A DNA stretch of 64,000 bases from positions 24,317,915 to 24,381,914 of the forward strand of contig ML664199.1 of NCBI GenBank assembly GCA_007570785.1, given 5' to 3'. The notes beneath the pieces are model-generated. The model made no database searches. It was not told where the DNA came from and was given only the letters and a program-made list of their open reading frames with translations. Below are positions 23,245-34,577 of this stretch, one piece after another. The first letter of the stretch is position 1, and every line of letters starts with the position of its first letter. This DNA is from Antilocapra americana. Lineage: Eukaryota > Chordata > Mammalia > Artiodactyla > Antilocapridae. A program made the position numbers and the translations under genes.

Positions 23245-23935
23245 AACAAAATGATGTCTTTTGCCGAAATAGAAAAGCCATTCTAAAAGTTACAGGAACC
23301 TCAAGGAACGCGACCCCAGCCCCAAGCCAAAACATCTTAAAAAAGATGAAGTCTGAGGTCTCATACTTCCTGATTTCAAAACGTACTACGAACTTCCAAT
23401 GATGTAAATAGTGCAGTGCTGGCAAGAGTTCAGACACACAGACCAATGGAAGAGAACTCAGGGCTGGTAATAAACCCTCCACACACAGTCAAATGATTTT
23501 CAACAAGGATGCCAGGACTGCTCAGTGGGAGAAAGTGCAGTCTTCTCAACAGACGGTGGGAAAAACGTACTCAAGCATTCATTCAAGCAAAAGAACAAAG
23601 CAGGACTCTTAACCTCAGGGCAGAAACAGAAGCTGACTCCAAACAGCTCAGATAAAACTCTTAAGAGAACACAGGAGAAAAACCATAGTATTAGCTTTTG
23701 TTACAATTTATTGGATATGACCTCCCAAAAAAGAGCAACAAAAATAACACCAGGCAGTGGGAACTGTATCAACATTAAACACTTCTGTGTAGCATAGGAT
23801 ACAATCTAGAGTGAAGGCGAACCTAGAGACGGGAGAAAGTCTGGGTACACCATATATGTGACAAGGAGCTCATGCCTAAAATCTGTAAAGAACTCACACA
23901 GCTCAACACAATGACAACAACTAGGTACAGTGAGC
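23245..23935 (+). mobile_element. L1 ORF2 fragment
   Basis: ACTTCCTGATTTCAAAACGT, AGACCAATGGAAGAGAACTC, ATTTTCAACAAGGATGCCAG and later AACTCACACAGCTCAACAC follow mammalian L1 ORF2. Reading frames are interrupted. Confidence 0.8.
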
Positions 23936-24225
23936 ACGGCGGGGAAAGACTGAGAGCCAGAAGGGAAGCGGGTCAAAGACAACTAAGTAGGCAGAACCAC
24001 AGGAAGAAAAGGATGAAGGGGAAATTCTGAGAACCTCTAAAAATACTTTCTGCTTTGCTGGAAGAGAAGTCTGCCCTGTCACTTATCTGGCTCCAAGAAG
24101 AGTTGAAGCCTGGGAATCCCCATATAAGGGCGCTAACTCAGGGCTGTTTCCGCAGGCATGTCACAGCCCCTGCCCCCCTAGCCCATCTGAAAATGGCATT
24201 TGGGAGAGAAGGTCTCTGGCAGCGG

Positions 24226-24252
24226 CACACACACACACACACACACACACAC
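24226..24252 (+). repeat. (CA)n microsatellite
   Basis: Uninterrupted CA repeat of about 13 units. Confidence 0.95.
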
Positions 24253-25283
24253 ATTACAGGCTGGGGTTTCCATCCTCAATAGCCAAGAGAACTGCCAAGA
24301 CACGTCATCCTTGCTCAAACACGGTTCAGCATCTGGCAGTTTTCCTGCACGGTTTTCCTGCGGTGGCAGCTGGTGGCGGACACAGAGGCCGTGTGGCTGT
24401 CATCCCCACCAACAGCCCTTCAGTCAGAAACACGCTCACACTGTGCTGACGCCCTGCCGCCTATGGACGGGACCATCCCGTCTCTGAGGAAGCCGCCTTC
24501 CAGCCCAGACTCCCTCCCGGGCTTTGGAGCGGAGCCTCTGTGCTGGATGAGCCTCGCACCTTGTCTCAGCTCTGCACGGTCCAGTTGGGCAGCTGCCAGC
24601 CAGGCAGCAACTTACCTGAATCGAGACGCGCTTTATGTGTGAAATACATAAGGGATTCCTGAGAAATGTAAAATATCTCAGCAACTGTTAACATGATCGT
24701 AGTGTGGATATAGTCTGGACATGGTAATAGTTTGGCGTTTTGAGTCACATCAAATCTATTATTAAAATTAACTTCATCTGTTCTTTTCTGCACGTGGTTG
24801 CTAGAAAACTGCAAATGTGGTGTGGCTCACTTGATATATTATGGACAGTCGTCCTGGACAAAATCACAGGCCTGTTACAGAATGAAGAGACGTGGCCCAG
24901 AAACCATTCTGAGGACAAGGCGCTGAAAACTCAGGCGCCCCAGTCCAAGCTCATGGAACAGGAGGCTTTGAATCCTCTGAGGGTAAGCACGCAGCTCAGG
25001 ATGGGGTTTGGGGCAGGCTGGCCTGGAACCTGCCCAGGTCTCCTCACCTGCAGCCTGGACTCCTGTCTGCAAAGTGTGTATCAAACTCCCTCCAGGGCTG
25101 CAAGTACTATAAACAAAGGAATGCGTTTCTATCATCAGCAACACTAAGTGCGCCACCAGGGAAGACTCAATAAACAGACTTCCCTTTCTTTCAGGGCCTT
25201 AGAAGTCCTGTGGACACACTGAGGAGCTGATTCAGCCACCCTAGGGTGAGTCACAGAGCCAGAGAGAGACTTGGGTCCCACCC

Positions 25284-25304
25284 GGCAGGCAGGCAGGCAG
25301 GCAG
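25284..25304 (+). repeat. (GGCA)n tetranucleotide microsatellite
   Basis: Five consecutive GGCA units. Confidence 0.9.
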
Positions 25305-26229
25305 AAAGCCTTCAGAGTTCAGTCCTTCCTAGCGCCCCGCCCATTCCTTCCTCTTAAATCCTCACAAATCATTACAATTAACTTCAAAATTCTGGCAGCA
25401 GCTCAGGACTCCTTAGGACTGTTATTAATAACTCACTGCTGCCACCTCAATTTGAATGTTGCTCTGTCCTAACTGTAGCGTGGATGCATCCTTTACTGAC
25501 GGCAGAGTCTGGTCAGACACATAATGAATGAGACCTTCATAAATGGCCTGAGAAGTGAGCAAAGTCACACTGAATACAGACTTTCAATTATTGACCAGGT
25601 GAATTAGGACCACAGGGATGAAGAGCAACTTGACTAAGCTGTCACCTCTGACTGGGCAGCCAGGGCTTCATTTCTAAATGGTTTTTGGAAAAGCCATTTT
25701 AATGATCTCCTTGCAGTTGCTGCTGGCACCATGCTGGGCTGGTAGCCCCAAAGATTCGACTCCTTGCTCCAACAATGTTATTTCTTTTTCTCCACCAATT
25801 TTCCCCAAACACTTGCCATCACTGATTACAGGTGCCAACCCTTCTGGGGTCTGGCTGAAGGAAGCTTGACAAACATGCCAGGATCTGGCCTCCAGGACCC
25901 CTCCCACCATGACAGCAAAGCAGGGTCTGGGCATGGGGAGAGGGGAGTGGAGGATAACCCCTGCAGGATCCCCCCCCATGCCCCTTTGAGAAGGTGGGGG
26001 AGACAGGCAGAGCAGGGGGAGGAAGGGAAAGGTAAGAGAGGGGAGGAGGCTGAACAAGGAAAAAACAAAAGAAGGAAGACAAAGTCTCTGCAGCAGTGGT
26101 TGGGCGCGGGGCGGGGGGCGCTCTGAAGAGGGCAGAAAACACATGAAAATCTCAGACACTACACAGAATGTGGTTCCTTTCAACCCTGACCTCCTCCAGG
26201 AGTTTGAGGTCTTTAAGAAGGCAAGCTCC

Positions 26230-26569
26230 AAATATGCAAAGTAAAGGAAAAACCAAAGCTCAAGAAACAGTTTGGTGGACTCTCAGAAAGTCAGCACAGA
26301 ATTACTGTACGCCCTGGCAATCCCACCTCTGGGTCCCCACCCCACAGAACTGAAAGCAGGGACTTAGACTCCCGCACTCCCATGTGCTCTGCAGCACTCC
26401 CACAACAGACAGCAGGGGGGAACTGCCATGGGTCCCTCGACAGAAGAGTGGTGACAAAATGTGGTCCATCCACACAACAGAGTAACAGCCATCCCCAAAA
26501 CGAAAGACGTCCAGATGCATGCCACAGCAGGGTGAGCCTCAAAGTCATGCCGCTAAGCGGAAGGGCAGA
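26230..26569 (+). mobile_element. L1 3' region, left part (interrupted by satellite)
   Basis: CAATCCCACCTCTGGGTCCC, GAACTGAAAGCAGGGACTTA and ACAAAATGTGGTCCATCCAC are L1 end-of-ORF2 and 3' motifs. The element resumes after the satellite at about 27075. Confidence 0.7.
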
Positions 26570-27075
26570 CACTGAGGTCACATGTCATATGACCCACATG
26601 TCATGTGACCCACACGTCACATTCCTTTGATCCACTTGTGTCACGTGTCGCATGAACCACATGTCACATGACCCATGTGTATCATGTGTCACGTGACCCA
26701 CTTGTGTCAGGTACAATTGTACAACCCCCTTGTGCCACATGTCTCACGACTCAAGCATGCCACACGTCATATGTTCCACTTGTGTACTTTGTGACTCACT
26801 CATGTCACATGACCTATGTGTATCATGCATTGTTATGACCCACATGTCATACGTCTCATGAACCACGTGTCACGTGTCGTATGACCCATGTGTATCATGT
26901 GTCACGTGACCCACTTGTGTCAGGTGTTGTACGACCCCCTTGTGTCACGTCTCACGCATGCCATGTGTCATATGTTCCACTTGTGTAAAGTGTGTGTGAC
27001 CCACTCATGTCATATGGCCTGTATGGATCATGAGTTGTGTGATCCACACGTGTCACATGTCATATGACCCACTCG
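26570..27075 (+). repeat. E-box-rich satellite of about 20-24 bp units with a 213-bp higher-order repeat
   Basis: Diverged units of the form ATGACCCACATGTCATATG or GACCCACTTGTGTCACGTG. A longer block beginning ACCCATGTGTATCATGTGTC recurs at 26671 and 26884 (213 bp apart) with the same order of variants after it. Six CACGTG hexamers lie at 26642, 26690, 26864, 26871, 26903 and 27047; two of them sit in the ten-base palindrome GTCACGTGAC (26688-26697, 26901-26910). The array probably expanded from the ATGTCATATGATTCC-like part of the L1 3' region that it interrupts. Confidence 0.85.
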
Positions 27076-27325
27076 TGTAAGACGGACAAGCAAGTTCAGA
27101 GGCAGGAAGTGGATCGGAGCAGCCGTTGAGGTGGGGAGCAGGGGTGGGGAGTCAGGGCTTCAGGTGCACAGCACTTGACGTGACAGAAAGTCCTGTCAGT
27201 GGAGAGAGGTGACGGCTGTACAGCATCGTGAATGTAGTTAATGCCACTAAAATCTATACCTTAAAATGGTTCAAAAGGAGAGTTTATGTTAGAGGTATTT
27301 TACCACAATAAAAATAATTTAAAAA
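27076..27325 (+). mobile_element. L1 3' region, right part, ending in A-rich tail
   Basis: GGGGAGTCAGGGCTTCAGG, ATCGTGAATGTAGTTAATGC, CTTAAAATGGTTCAAAAG and TTACCACAATAAAAATAATT, the standard L1 3' end, with a short A-tail. It is co-linear with 26230-26569. Confidence 0.75.
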
Positions 27326-27333
27326 AAAAGGTG

Positions 27334-27499
27334 GGCTGGGACTTCCCTGGTGGTCCAATGGCTAAAACTCTGCACTCCCAATGTAGGGAATGGAGCCAGA
27401 TCCCTGGTCAGGGAACTAGACAGATCCCTCACAGAGGAGCTGAAGATCCCATGTGCTGCAACTAAGACCTGTTACGGACAAAAAAAAAACAAAAAAAGG
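27334..27499 (+). mobile_element. tRNA-Glu-derived ruminant SINE (Bov-tA type)
   Basis: GGGACTTCCCTGGTGGTCCA, CTCTGCACTCCCAATGTAGG, GATCCCTGGTCAGGGAACTA, GTGCTGCAACTAAGACCTG and an A-rich tail. It lies 8 bp after the L1 tail. Confidence 0.88.
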
Positions 27500-27549
27500 T
27501 AGGGGCGGGAGAGAATGTCTGTCAACCACCTAGATCTCACCAAGTACCA

Positions 27550-27725
27550 AGCTAGACCCCTTCCACATACGTGATCAATTAATCCTCCCTATTCATAGAC
27601 TACACATTATGATCATTCATAGATGAAGAGTTTGTAACTCACATAGTAAGTAACTGGCTCAGAATCGTAGAAGTGACAAAAGTAAGATCTGAACGCAAGT
27701 CTGGTCACCGTAAAAGCCATGCTCT
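27550..27725 (-). mobile_element. MIR SINE, minus
   Basis: The order ATTAATCCTCCCTATTCATA, AGATGAAGAGTTTGTAACTC, ACATAGTAAGTAACTGGCTC, GATCTGAACGCAAGTCTGG and GCCATGCTCTTCAGC matches the reverse complement of the MIR core. Confidence 0.65.
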
Positions 27726-28109
27726 TCAGCTATACCTCAAGTGTTTCAAGGATAACCAGGCCCAGTGAATAAGTCAGTGAGGAAGGTGGCCCTGAGCCAG
27801 CCCATCGGCAACAAGAAAGACCACAAACAGCTGAGCCCAAGGACTCGGTGCCCCCCCACCCCTGCCACCTTGTGCAAGCAAGCTTCCTTCTAGCAGCAAA
27901 GGAACCTCCTCTCAGCACAGGAGTAAACCCCATCAGTACACTGCCTAGGGCACATCTACCTCTTCTGGCCCCCACCAAGATGACTTGGGAAATCTATTTT
28001 TCCATTTTTCATGTTCTATGTACCTGATCCCCCAACTCTCACCTGAAGGACCAAAGCACCCAATTCCCCTGTCGATACCATGGGATACTTATAGTGACTT
28101 GTGGAATAT

Positions 28110-28336
28110 AAAGGGACTTCCCAAGTGGCTCAGTGGTAAAGAACTCACCTGTTAATGTAAGAAACACCAGAGACCTGGGGCTTCAATCCATGAATCAGGA
28201 AGATTCCCTAGAGGAGGAAATGGCAACCCACTCCAGTATTCTTGCCTGGAATAGCCCATGTACAGAGGAGCTTGGTGGGCTACAGGCCATGGGGTCGCAG
28301 AGTCAGACACAACTGAGTGACTTAGCATGCACACAT
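28110..28336 (+). mobile_element. Bov-A type SINE with near-perfect target duplication
   Basis: GGGACTTCCCAAGTGGCTCA, CTCCAGTATTCTTGCCTGGA, and AGTCAGACACAACTGAGTGA. TGTGGAATATAAA before it and TGTGGAACATAAA after it look like a 13-bp target duplication with one change. Confidence 0.88.
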
Positions 28337-28346
28337 GTGGAACATA

Positions 28347-29473
28347 AAATACTTTCCTACACAGGCCCTCATGTCACCCACCCTTTAACTCTCTAGTCCA
28401 CAGTGCAGGCAGATAACTACATGCTAACAACAGGCTAAGTTGCAGCTAAGAGCTGTCCTCTACATGGAGGCGGTGAGAGAAGCCAGCTCCCATTTTGCCC
28501 TCCTTCTGAGGATGAGTGGATCCTCAATGTGTTGTAAGAACCTGGGGACAAGACCGAATTGAAGATCGCTGCAAGACTTTTGCTTTAAAATAATAAAAAC
28601 ATTTTTTTAAAGTTCCTGTAAAGGTGCTATCTTTTCTTGGGGGACCTCAGGGATACTGATATCAAGAAGTTGTCAAGGAGATTTCAGACTCCTCCAGCCA
28701 CCCTGAGGAGGCCCAGGTCCCCCGGCCCCATCATGGAGCCTTCACTGCAGGATATCCACGCCCTGGTCCTGCTGCACTGTTTCTCTGTCATATGAGAAAC
28801 TCTCATTTTTTTCTTTCTTTCTTGCTCCTGAAAAAGATAATTCCCTCCTCATGATCACTATAACTACCCCATATTGCATGGTTACGTGTGGTTATATTGT
28901 GTATATATGTGTGTGTGTGACATAAATATAAATACATTTATAATAAACTCCCTGATCCATCACCCATCCCATACCACAGGACTACTCCTGAAGACTAACT
29001 GTAAAATGAACAGTTTCATAAATTCATTTACATCTCTAAGGAAATTCACAGTGAATCCTGTATAAGGCACGAGATCCTTTTGGGGTGAATAATGACCTCT
29101 TAAATGTTTTACAAAGGCAGACTTGGTGCATTATTTTTCTCCAAATGTCCTGCTGACTTTTAAACAGTTACCATTAATGAGTAAGAATAGCTCCCCCAAT
29201 CCTCAGGCTGTTTTTTCTCACCATTGCACGACCAAAGTTCACTAACCACAGTGTTAAACAGTACCCGTTTGCCGGTCTGTTGTAAAACCCCAGACTGGAT
29301 CTGAGTTAACAATATTTAACATAATAAAATGCCAGAAAGCATTCCTAAGGTCTTTTATAGCAAAACTCTGCAGGACCATAAACTGGAGGGCTAAACATTA
29401 TCAAGATTGTTAACAATTTCTCTGCAAACATAGGGAGTAACCTCCTTCACCCACCCTGCTGTAAAACCCATAA
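28347..29473. other. AT-rich intronic sequence
   Basis: A short TG/TA simple stretch at about 28895-28940; nothing else recognised. Confidence 0.4.
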
Positions 29474-29483
29474 NNNNNNNNNN
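29474..29483. other. Assembly gap of 10 N
   Basis: Ten consecutive N directly before a CA repeat. The true gap size is unknown. Confidence 0.99.

Positions 29484-29531
<48 letters not shown>
29484..29531 (+). repeat. (CA)n microsatellite at the assembly gap
   Basis: A 48-base perfect CA tract; the left boundary is lost in the gap, so the array may be longer. Confidence 0.95.
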
Positions 29532-30547
29532 AAGGATTAGCATGGCCAAAGGCTACCAGGACCCCTTTCTGCTTCTGGGTTTGCAAGTTTAGACAAACAT
29601 CTGTTGAGATTTGCTTCCAAATGCCTGAGAAAGACAAGTCAGGAGGAAAACAAACCCAGAAGTACAACAGTGTCTTTGTCCGGCCACTCTGGGCCATCCC
29701 CTTCGTTTCTCTGGAGGCCGCAGGGGTCCTCTTACCTGCACACGCACAGCCCCACCTGTGCAAGGGTGTCCTTACCTCATAATTCCACACTCAGGGACAG
29801 GCCCCTCTCTGTGTGTCCACTCTTATTCCACGGGCTTATCAGGTTCAGGAAGCCGGGTTCCCATCACAGCGTGTTATCTTTAAGCTCCTGTTTCCTACAC
29901 TGAATAGAACTTCCTCATCTCAGCTCCAGGTCTGGTGCCCTGAACTATATTTAAGCCCAAGAAGCCACATCGAGGATTCTTCCTGCGTGCAGTCGAGCCA
30001 TGTGACGGTTACATGATAACCCCGCGGTTTGAAGTGAGACGACACCCTGATGTCACAACTCACATCCTGCTGGGCTGCTGTACAGACTTTACCGAGTTGC
30101 CAAGTTCGTCCACACTCACTGAAGGCACTTGTAATGTGCAGGGCAAGACCGAGAAAAACGAATTGACAACAGGTCAGCACAGAAAGAGCTGAGCGCCCTG
30201 GGTCTGGACGACACCTTCACGTCTGAGCAGAGTGTCTCTGGGGCTTTACAGAGCAGGTCAGGCAGCTGGTCTTTACTTTGCCTTCCCCTTAAAATACACC
30301 CGGGGCTGGGAGGCCGTACTCCATCGGATTGGGCAGTGGGAACAGACCCTTGTGCCCTCGCTGAGTCACTGCTGGGGCTGCCTCGTGCCAAGCTTCCACT
30401 GAGGAAGAGTAAGGGGTGTCTGCTAGAGTCGAGGGCATCCTTCCTCCTCCTGACACAACAAAGCTTCCCCACCCGGATTCACGAGGACACAAGACTAGTC
30501 CAGAACTGACTCCTTTATTACAGAGCAGAGTCCTGATGTCAGATTCC
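29532..30547. other. Unique-looking intronic sequence
   Basis: No exon or element recognised. Confidence 0.4.
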
Positions 30548-30763
30548 TGGTGGTGGTGGTGGTTTAGTTTCTAAGTCGTGTCTGATTCTTTTGTGACCCC
30601 ATGAACTATAGCCTGCCAGGCTCCTCTGTCTATGTGACTTACCAGGCAAGGATACTGAAGTGGATTGCCATTTCCTCCTCCAAGGGATCTTCCCAAACCA
30701 AAGATCAAACCCACATCTCCTGCACTGGCAGACGGATTCTTTACCACTGAGCCACCAGGAAAA
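30548..30763 (-). mobile_element. Bov-A type SINE, minus
   Basis: GTTTCTAAGTCGTGTCTGAT, GCCTGCCAGGCTCCTCTGTC, TTCTTTACCACTGAGCCACC. A short (GGT)n run marks its tail side. Confidence 0.88.
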
Positions 30764-31129
30764 TGAGGCGGATCCAGAACAAGAAAACAACCCATCACCT
30801 CCATTGGTGCCCCCCAGCACAGAGCCTGAGGAGGTGGGTCTGGGAGGCAAGCAGAAGGTCTCTGTGGGCAGAGGAAGCTTGGAGATTCAGGCTTGGCCTC
30901 GAGCCTCACCGGCAGCCCCAACCATCAGGGCTGGGGGATGTCTCACGTCATACACACACAGTGAACTTCCAGCCAGAATCATCTGGTTTTTGTTAATTCA
31001 CTCCCTTCTGGGAACTTGGGGGCAGGCTGTCTGTGGGGAGAACCAGGCTCCTGTCCCACTCCTGCTGCCAGACACAAACCCCAGGAAGCGGCCACGTCTC
31101 TCAGGAAGAAAAAGAACAGAGGAAGCCTT

Positions 31130-31325
31130 GGGCACGTGCACGCACACAAAGCCAGCGCGTGCACACGCGCACACACATGCCCGAGTGAGGTGAGGACTGT
31201 GTGGCAGGCGGAGGTCCCAGGAGTCATGAGGCCCCCAGGGCGTGTGTAAACACACACACACACACATGCACACACGCACATGAGCACGTGAGGGGAGGAC
31301 CTTGGGGCAGGCGGAGGTCCCAGGG
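31130..31325 (+). repeat. Two-copy direct repeat of about 103 bp with CA tracts
   Basis: GCAGGCGGAGGTCCCAGG occurs at 31204 and 31307, each preceded by a G/A-rich GTGAGGWGAGGAC-like part and a CA-rich tract with CACACATGC or CACACGCAC. The two copies are about 103 bp apart. Confidence 0.7.
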
Positions 31326-31689
31326 AGAAGCGCTGCCGAGGCCAGCCCCCTCCAGCAGGTGGGCTCTGCTCCAAGTCACCCCCTGCCCACCGGAGTTTGG
31401 GTGCCCTATAAAGGGACCCGCTTTCTCCACATGCCCACGGTCGGGCTTCTGTTTTCCTTCATAGGCCCCCAGACAGACACAATGCCATCAGGTTAGTTCC
31501 TTCCCATGGAGTATCTCTTGAATGGGATATTCAGAATACATGGATCTAATCTGTAACATGTTCCATGTCCACGCATAGCTTTTCATCTCTGCCTCTGAAA
31601 AGGCTCTGGGATAATTTCACCCCACTTGTTTTACCCAGTCTATCAAGTGCTACTGAACCTCTCCATCTTGAGCTTTTTTATTTCTAATT
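31326..31689. other. Sequence with a TATA-like motif and donor-like site on the plus strand
   Basis: TATAAA at 31407-31412 in CCCTATAAAGGGA context. About 75 bases on, an ATG at 31481 is followed by CCATCAG and GTTAGT, a plausible splice donor. No known gene is recognised and the motif spacing may be chance. Confidence 0.25.
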
Positions 31690-31841
31690 TTTAAAAATGT
31701 AGTTGACTGTGCTGGGTCTTGGTTGCGGCACCCAGGATCTTTGCTGCAGCGTGTAGGATCCAGTTCCCTGACCAGGGGTTGGACTCATGCCTCCTGCATT
31801 GGGAATGCAGTCTTAACCACTGGACCACCAGGGAAGTCCCA
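31690..31841 (-). mobile_element. tRNA-Glu-derived ruminant SINE, minus
   Basis: GGCACCCAGGATCTTTGCTG, CAGTTCCCTGACCAGGGG, CTTAACCACTGGACCACCAG and GGAAGTCCC. Confidence 0.88.
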
Positions 31842-32025
31842 CTTCTCCATCTTTAAACATTCTTCTTACATCCTGACTATGAAACACATTATAACCCAAA
31901 AGTTCATCATTATTCATCCCTATACATAAGCTTTTCCTATGGTCTCTGTCTCACTGGAGAAAACTTTAGTTTACCAATCATCTCTCATTTAAACAAAATA
32001 AGCCAAAAAAAAAATCTTTTCAACA

Positions 32026-32163
32026 GACCATCATCATTGACGCAAAGGACATGAGTTTGAGCAAGCTCCAGGAGTTGGTGATGGACAGAGAATGCTGGCG
32101 TGCTGCAGTCCATGGGGTCGCAAGGAGTGAGACACAACTGAGCAACTGACCTGAACTGAACTG
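32026..32163 (+). mobile_element. BovB LINE extreme 3' end
   Basis: AGTTTGAGCAAGCTCCAGGA, TTGGTGATGGACAGAGAATG, CAGTCCATGGGGTCGCAAGG, then a (TGAAC)n-like end. Heavily 5' truncated. Confidence 0.85.
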
Positions 32164-32189
32164 CCTGTCTTAAAGGCTCTGAGCTCCTG

Positions 32190-32403
32190 TGAGAGTGTTA
32201 GTTGCTCAGTCGTGTCTGACCCTTTGCGGCCCATAGACTGTAGTCCGCCAGGCTCATCTGTCCATGGACTTCTCTAGGCAAGAATAGGAGAAGGAGTGGG
32301 CAGCCATTCCCTTCTCCAGGGGATCTTCCCAACCCAGGGATTGGACCCACGTCTCCTGCATTGCAGGCAGATTCTTTACCCTCTGAGCCACCAGGGAAGC
32401 CCA
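32190..32403 (-). mobile_element. Bov-A type SINE, minus
   Basis: GTTAGTTGCTCAGTCGTGTC, GGATCTTCCCAACCCAGGGA, CTCTGAGCCACCAGGGAAGC. Confidence 0.9.
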
Positions 32404-32733
32404 TTTGAACTTCTAAATATGATAAAAAAAGAAATTAATACAACTTATGAAAGTAAAGATTTAAGTAAAAAGACAAGCAAACTTTGGTTGCAAATCCCAG
32501 GCATTCCTAGAAAACTTAATGTTTATCAAACAGTGAAAGTATTCTTTTACCATATCTAAAACTGAAGTAGGTGCTATGCTCAGAGAATTATAAAATGATG
32601 CTTTTTCCTTTTTTAAAAAGTATGGATGCAAACTCTGTGACATCTAGCTCCCTGGCCCCAGCAACGCCGTATGTGCCCCAAACCATCAAGGTGGCAAAAA
32701 CGCCTACGAGTTCCCAGTGGCTCCTTACGGAAT
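32404..32733. other. AT-rich intronic sequence
   Basis: Nothing recognised. Confidence 0.4.
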
Positions 32734-32945
32734 GGGCTTCCCTAGTGGTTCAGCTGGTAAAGAATCCACCAGCCATGTGCGAGACCTGGGTTTGATTCCT
32801 GGGTTGGGAAGATCTCCTGGAGGAGGGAATGACTACCCATTCCAGTATTCTTGCTTGGAGAATCCCATGGACAGAGGAGCCTGGTAGGCTACAGTCCCTG
32901 GGGTTGCAAAGAATCGGACACAACTGAGCAACTTTCACTTTTCTT
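32734..32945 (+). mobile_element. Bov-A type SINE
   Basis: GGGCTTCCCTAGTGGTTCAG, TTTGATTCCTGGGTTGGGAA, ATCGGACACAACTGAGCAAC. Confidence 0.9.
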
Positions 32946-33754
32946 TCCTTAGGAAACGGTTCTAGCTCCACTCATAACTACTAACCCAGAGGATTTCTGA
33001 GGTCGTCAAGCTACCTAACAGTCAGAGTGCTGACCGCCTGAAGGGTCTTCCACCGCAAGCCTCCCCTCCGCCCCGAGCCCCCTGCTTTGTCTGCGGCCCC
33101 ACCCATACCTCAAGCACAGACAAACATCAAACTGGCCTCAGTCCAGTCCCTCCTGAGGCAGGTGAGGAGCGTGTCCTGTCAGTGCCACCCCGTGACTCTT
33201 TCTGTCCTGTTGGCACCTCTGTGGGTCAGGTTTGGCTGCAGACTCATGCATCCTACATCACTCATCATTCGAATGCCCCCTCCTATTCTCAGGAAAGACT
33301 AAACACCCTTGATGACTCAGACTGACTTCTGGAACAATCATTGCAAACCAAGACACAGTTTTTTAGAGAAAAGAGTGAAGACGGCCTATAAGGGAAGGTG
33401 GGCACAGGAGGGCCCAACTGCACTGCCCCCCTGTCCTCACCGCAGGTCAGGGGGACAGTGCAGACCCTCAGTCTAGGACAGCAGGACCCTGAGGCTATAG
33501 TGGAGAAAAGGGCCCAACAGACTCCAAAGAGAGAACAGGAGAGGGGAGGACAGCTGGGAGGGAGAGGTGGCTGTGCTAAAGGGCGAGGCCGGGAGCCAGG
33601 CTTCTGCCTCAAGCTTACTTCGGGGGGTGGGGGTGCGGGGGACAGGGGAGGGTCAGGCCAGGCCGCACAGGCATGGGGCCAAGCTTGCTGACTTGTTTCC
33701 CACTGTGTGCAGAAGGGTTAGCTCCCATCTTAAAAGCATATACTATGCTTCTAT
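32946..33754. other. Unique-looking, partly GC-rich sequence
   Basis: G-rich run at about 33619-33650. Plus frames at 33398-33691 and minus frames at 33289-33612 overlap and are not recognised. Confidence 0.4.
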
Positions 33755-33972
33755 GTGTGTGTGTGTGCATGTGGCACTCCGTTGTGTCCTGCTTTTTGTG
33801 ACCCATGGACTGTAGCCCACCAGGCTCCTCTGTCCATGGGGATTCTCCAGGCAAGAACACTGGAGTGGGTTGCCATTTCCTTCTCCAGGGGATCTTTCTG
33901 ACCCAGGGATCAAACCTGAGACTCCTGCATTAGCAGGCAGATTCTTTACCACTGAACCATGTGGGAAGTCCT
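33755..33972 (-). mobile_element. Bov-A type SINE, minus, with TG-repeat tail
   Basis: (TG)n at the left, CCACCAGGCTCCTCTGTCC, GGGATCAAACCTGAGACTCC, TTCTTTACCACTGAACCATG. Confidence 0.88.
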
Positions 33973-34291
33973 ATGCTTGCACATGTATTAAAAAAAAAAT
34001 ACACCACTCCAGGTTTAAAAATCCAATCCCCTTTGACCATGGAGGGAAAGTTACAAATGACAAAACAAACTAGTGAGGAGAAAAGTCAGGACTGATGCCT
34101 ACAAAGGTGCTGGGGCCTGTTACTAAGTGGATGCTGTCTACAGTGGCTAAGTACTCCAAAAGTAATAAGAGTATCCCCCACTGAATGTGGAGGTATACTT
34201 AACCTAAATTATTAAATTTCAACATGGGAGTGGGCAGGGGAGAGATGAAGACGCAAAGCATAGAGGACTTGGGGGCCATAAAAATGCTCTG

Positions 34292-34577
34292 AGGCTTCCC
34301 TGGTGGCTTAGTGGATAAGAAATCCACCTGCCAATGCAGCAGTCATGGGTTCAGCCCCTGATCCAGGAAGCACCCGCATGGTGTGGAGCAACTAAGCCCA
34401 TGGACACAACTACTGAGCCTGCTCACCCACGCCCTGTGCATGGCAACAAGAGAAGCCGCAGCAATGAGAAGCCAGCACATCTCAACTAGACAGTAGCCCC
34501 CACTCGGGACAACTAGAGAAAAGCTCATGCAGCAAAGAAGACCCAGCACAGCCGAAAATAAATAAATGAAAAATTTT
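34292..34577 (+). mobile_element. CHR-type long SINE
   Basis: GGCTTCCCTGGTGGCTTAGT, GGGTTCAGCCCCTGATCCAG, ACTACTGAGCCTGCTCACCC, ACAAGAGAAGCCGCAGCAAT, and an (AAAT)n tail. Confidence 0.85.

Larger units (their letters stand above)
23936..26229. other. Unique-looking intronic sequence with small simple repeats
   Basis: Contains (CA)n at 24226-24252, (GGCA)n at 25284-25304 and a purine-rich run at about 25983-26080. The plus frames at 24055-25147 and the minus frames at 25674-26231 have no recognisable homology. I see no LIMS1 exon. Confidence 0.45.

Noticed and set aside
24740..25147. 135-codon plus open frame with a donor-like GGTAAGC
   Set aside because: No homology recognised, starts in AT-rich non-coding-like sequence, and lies opposite to LIMS1; no acceptor or promoter evident.
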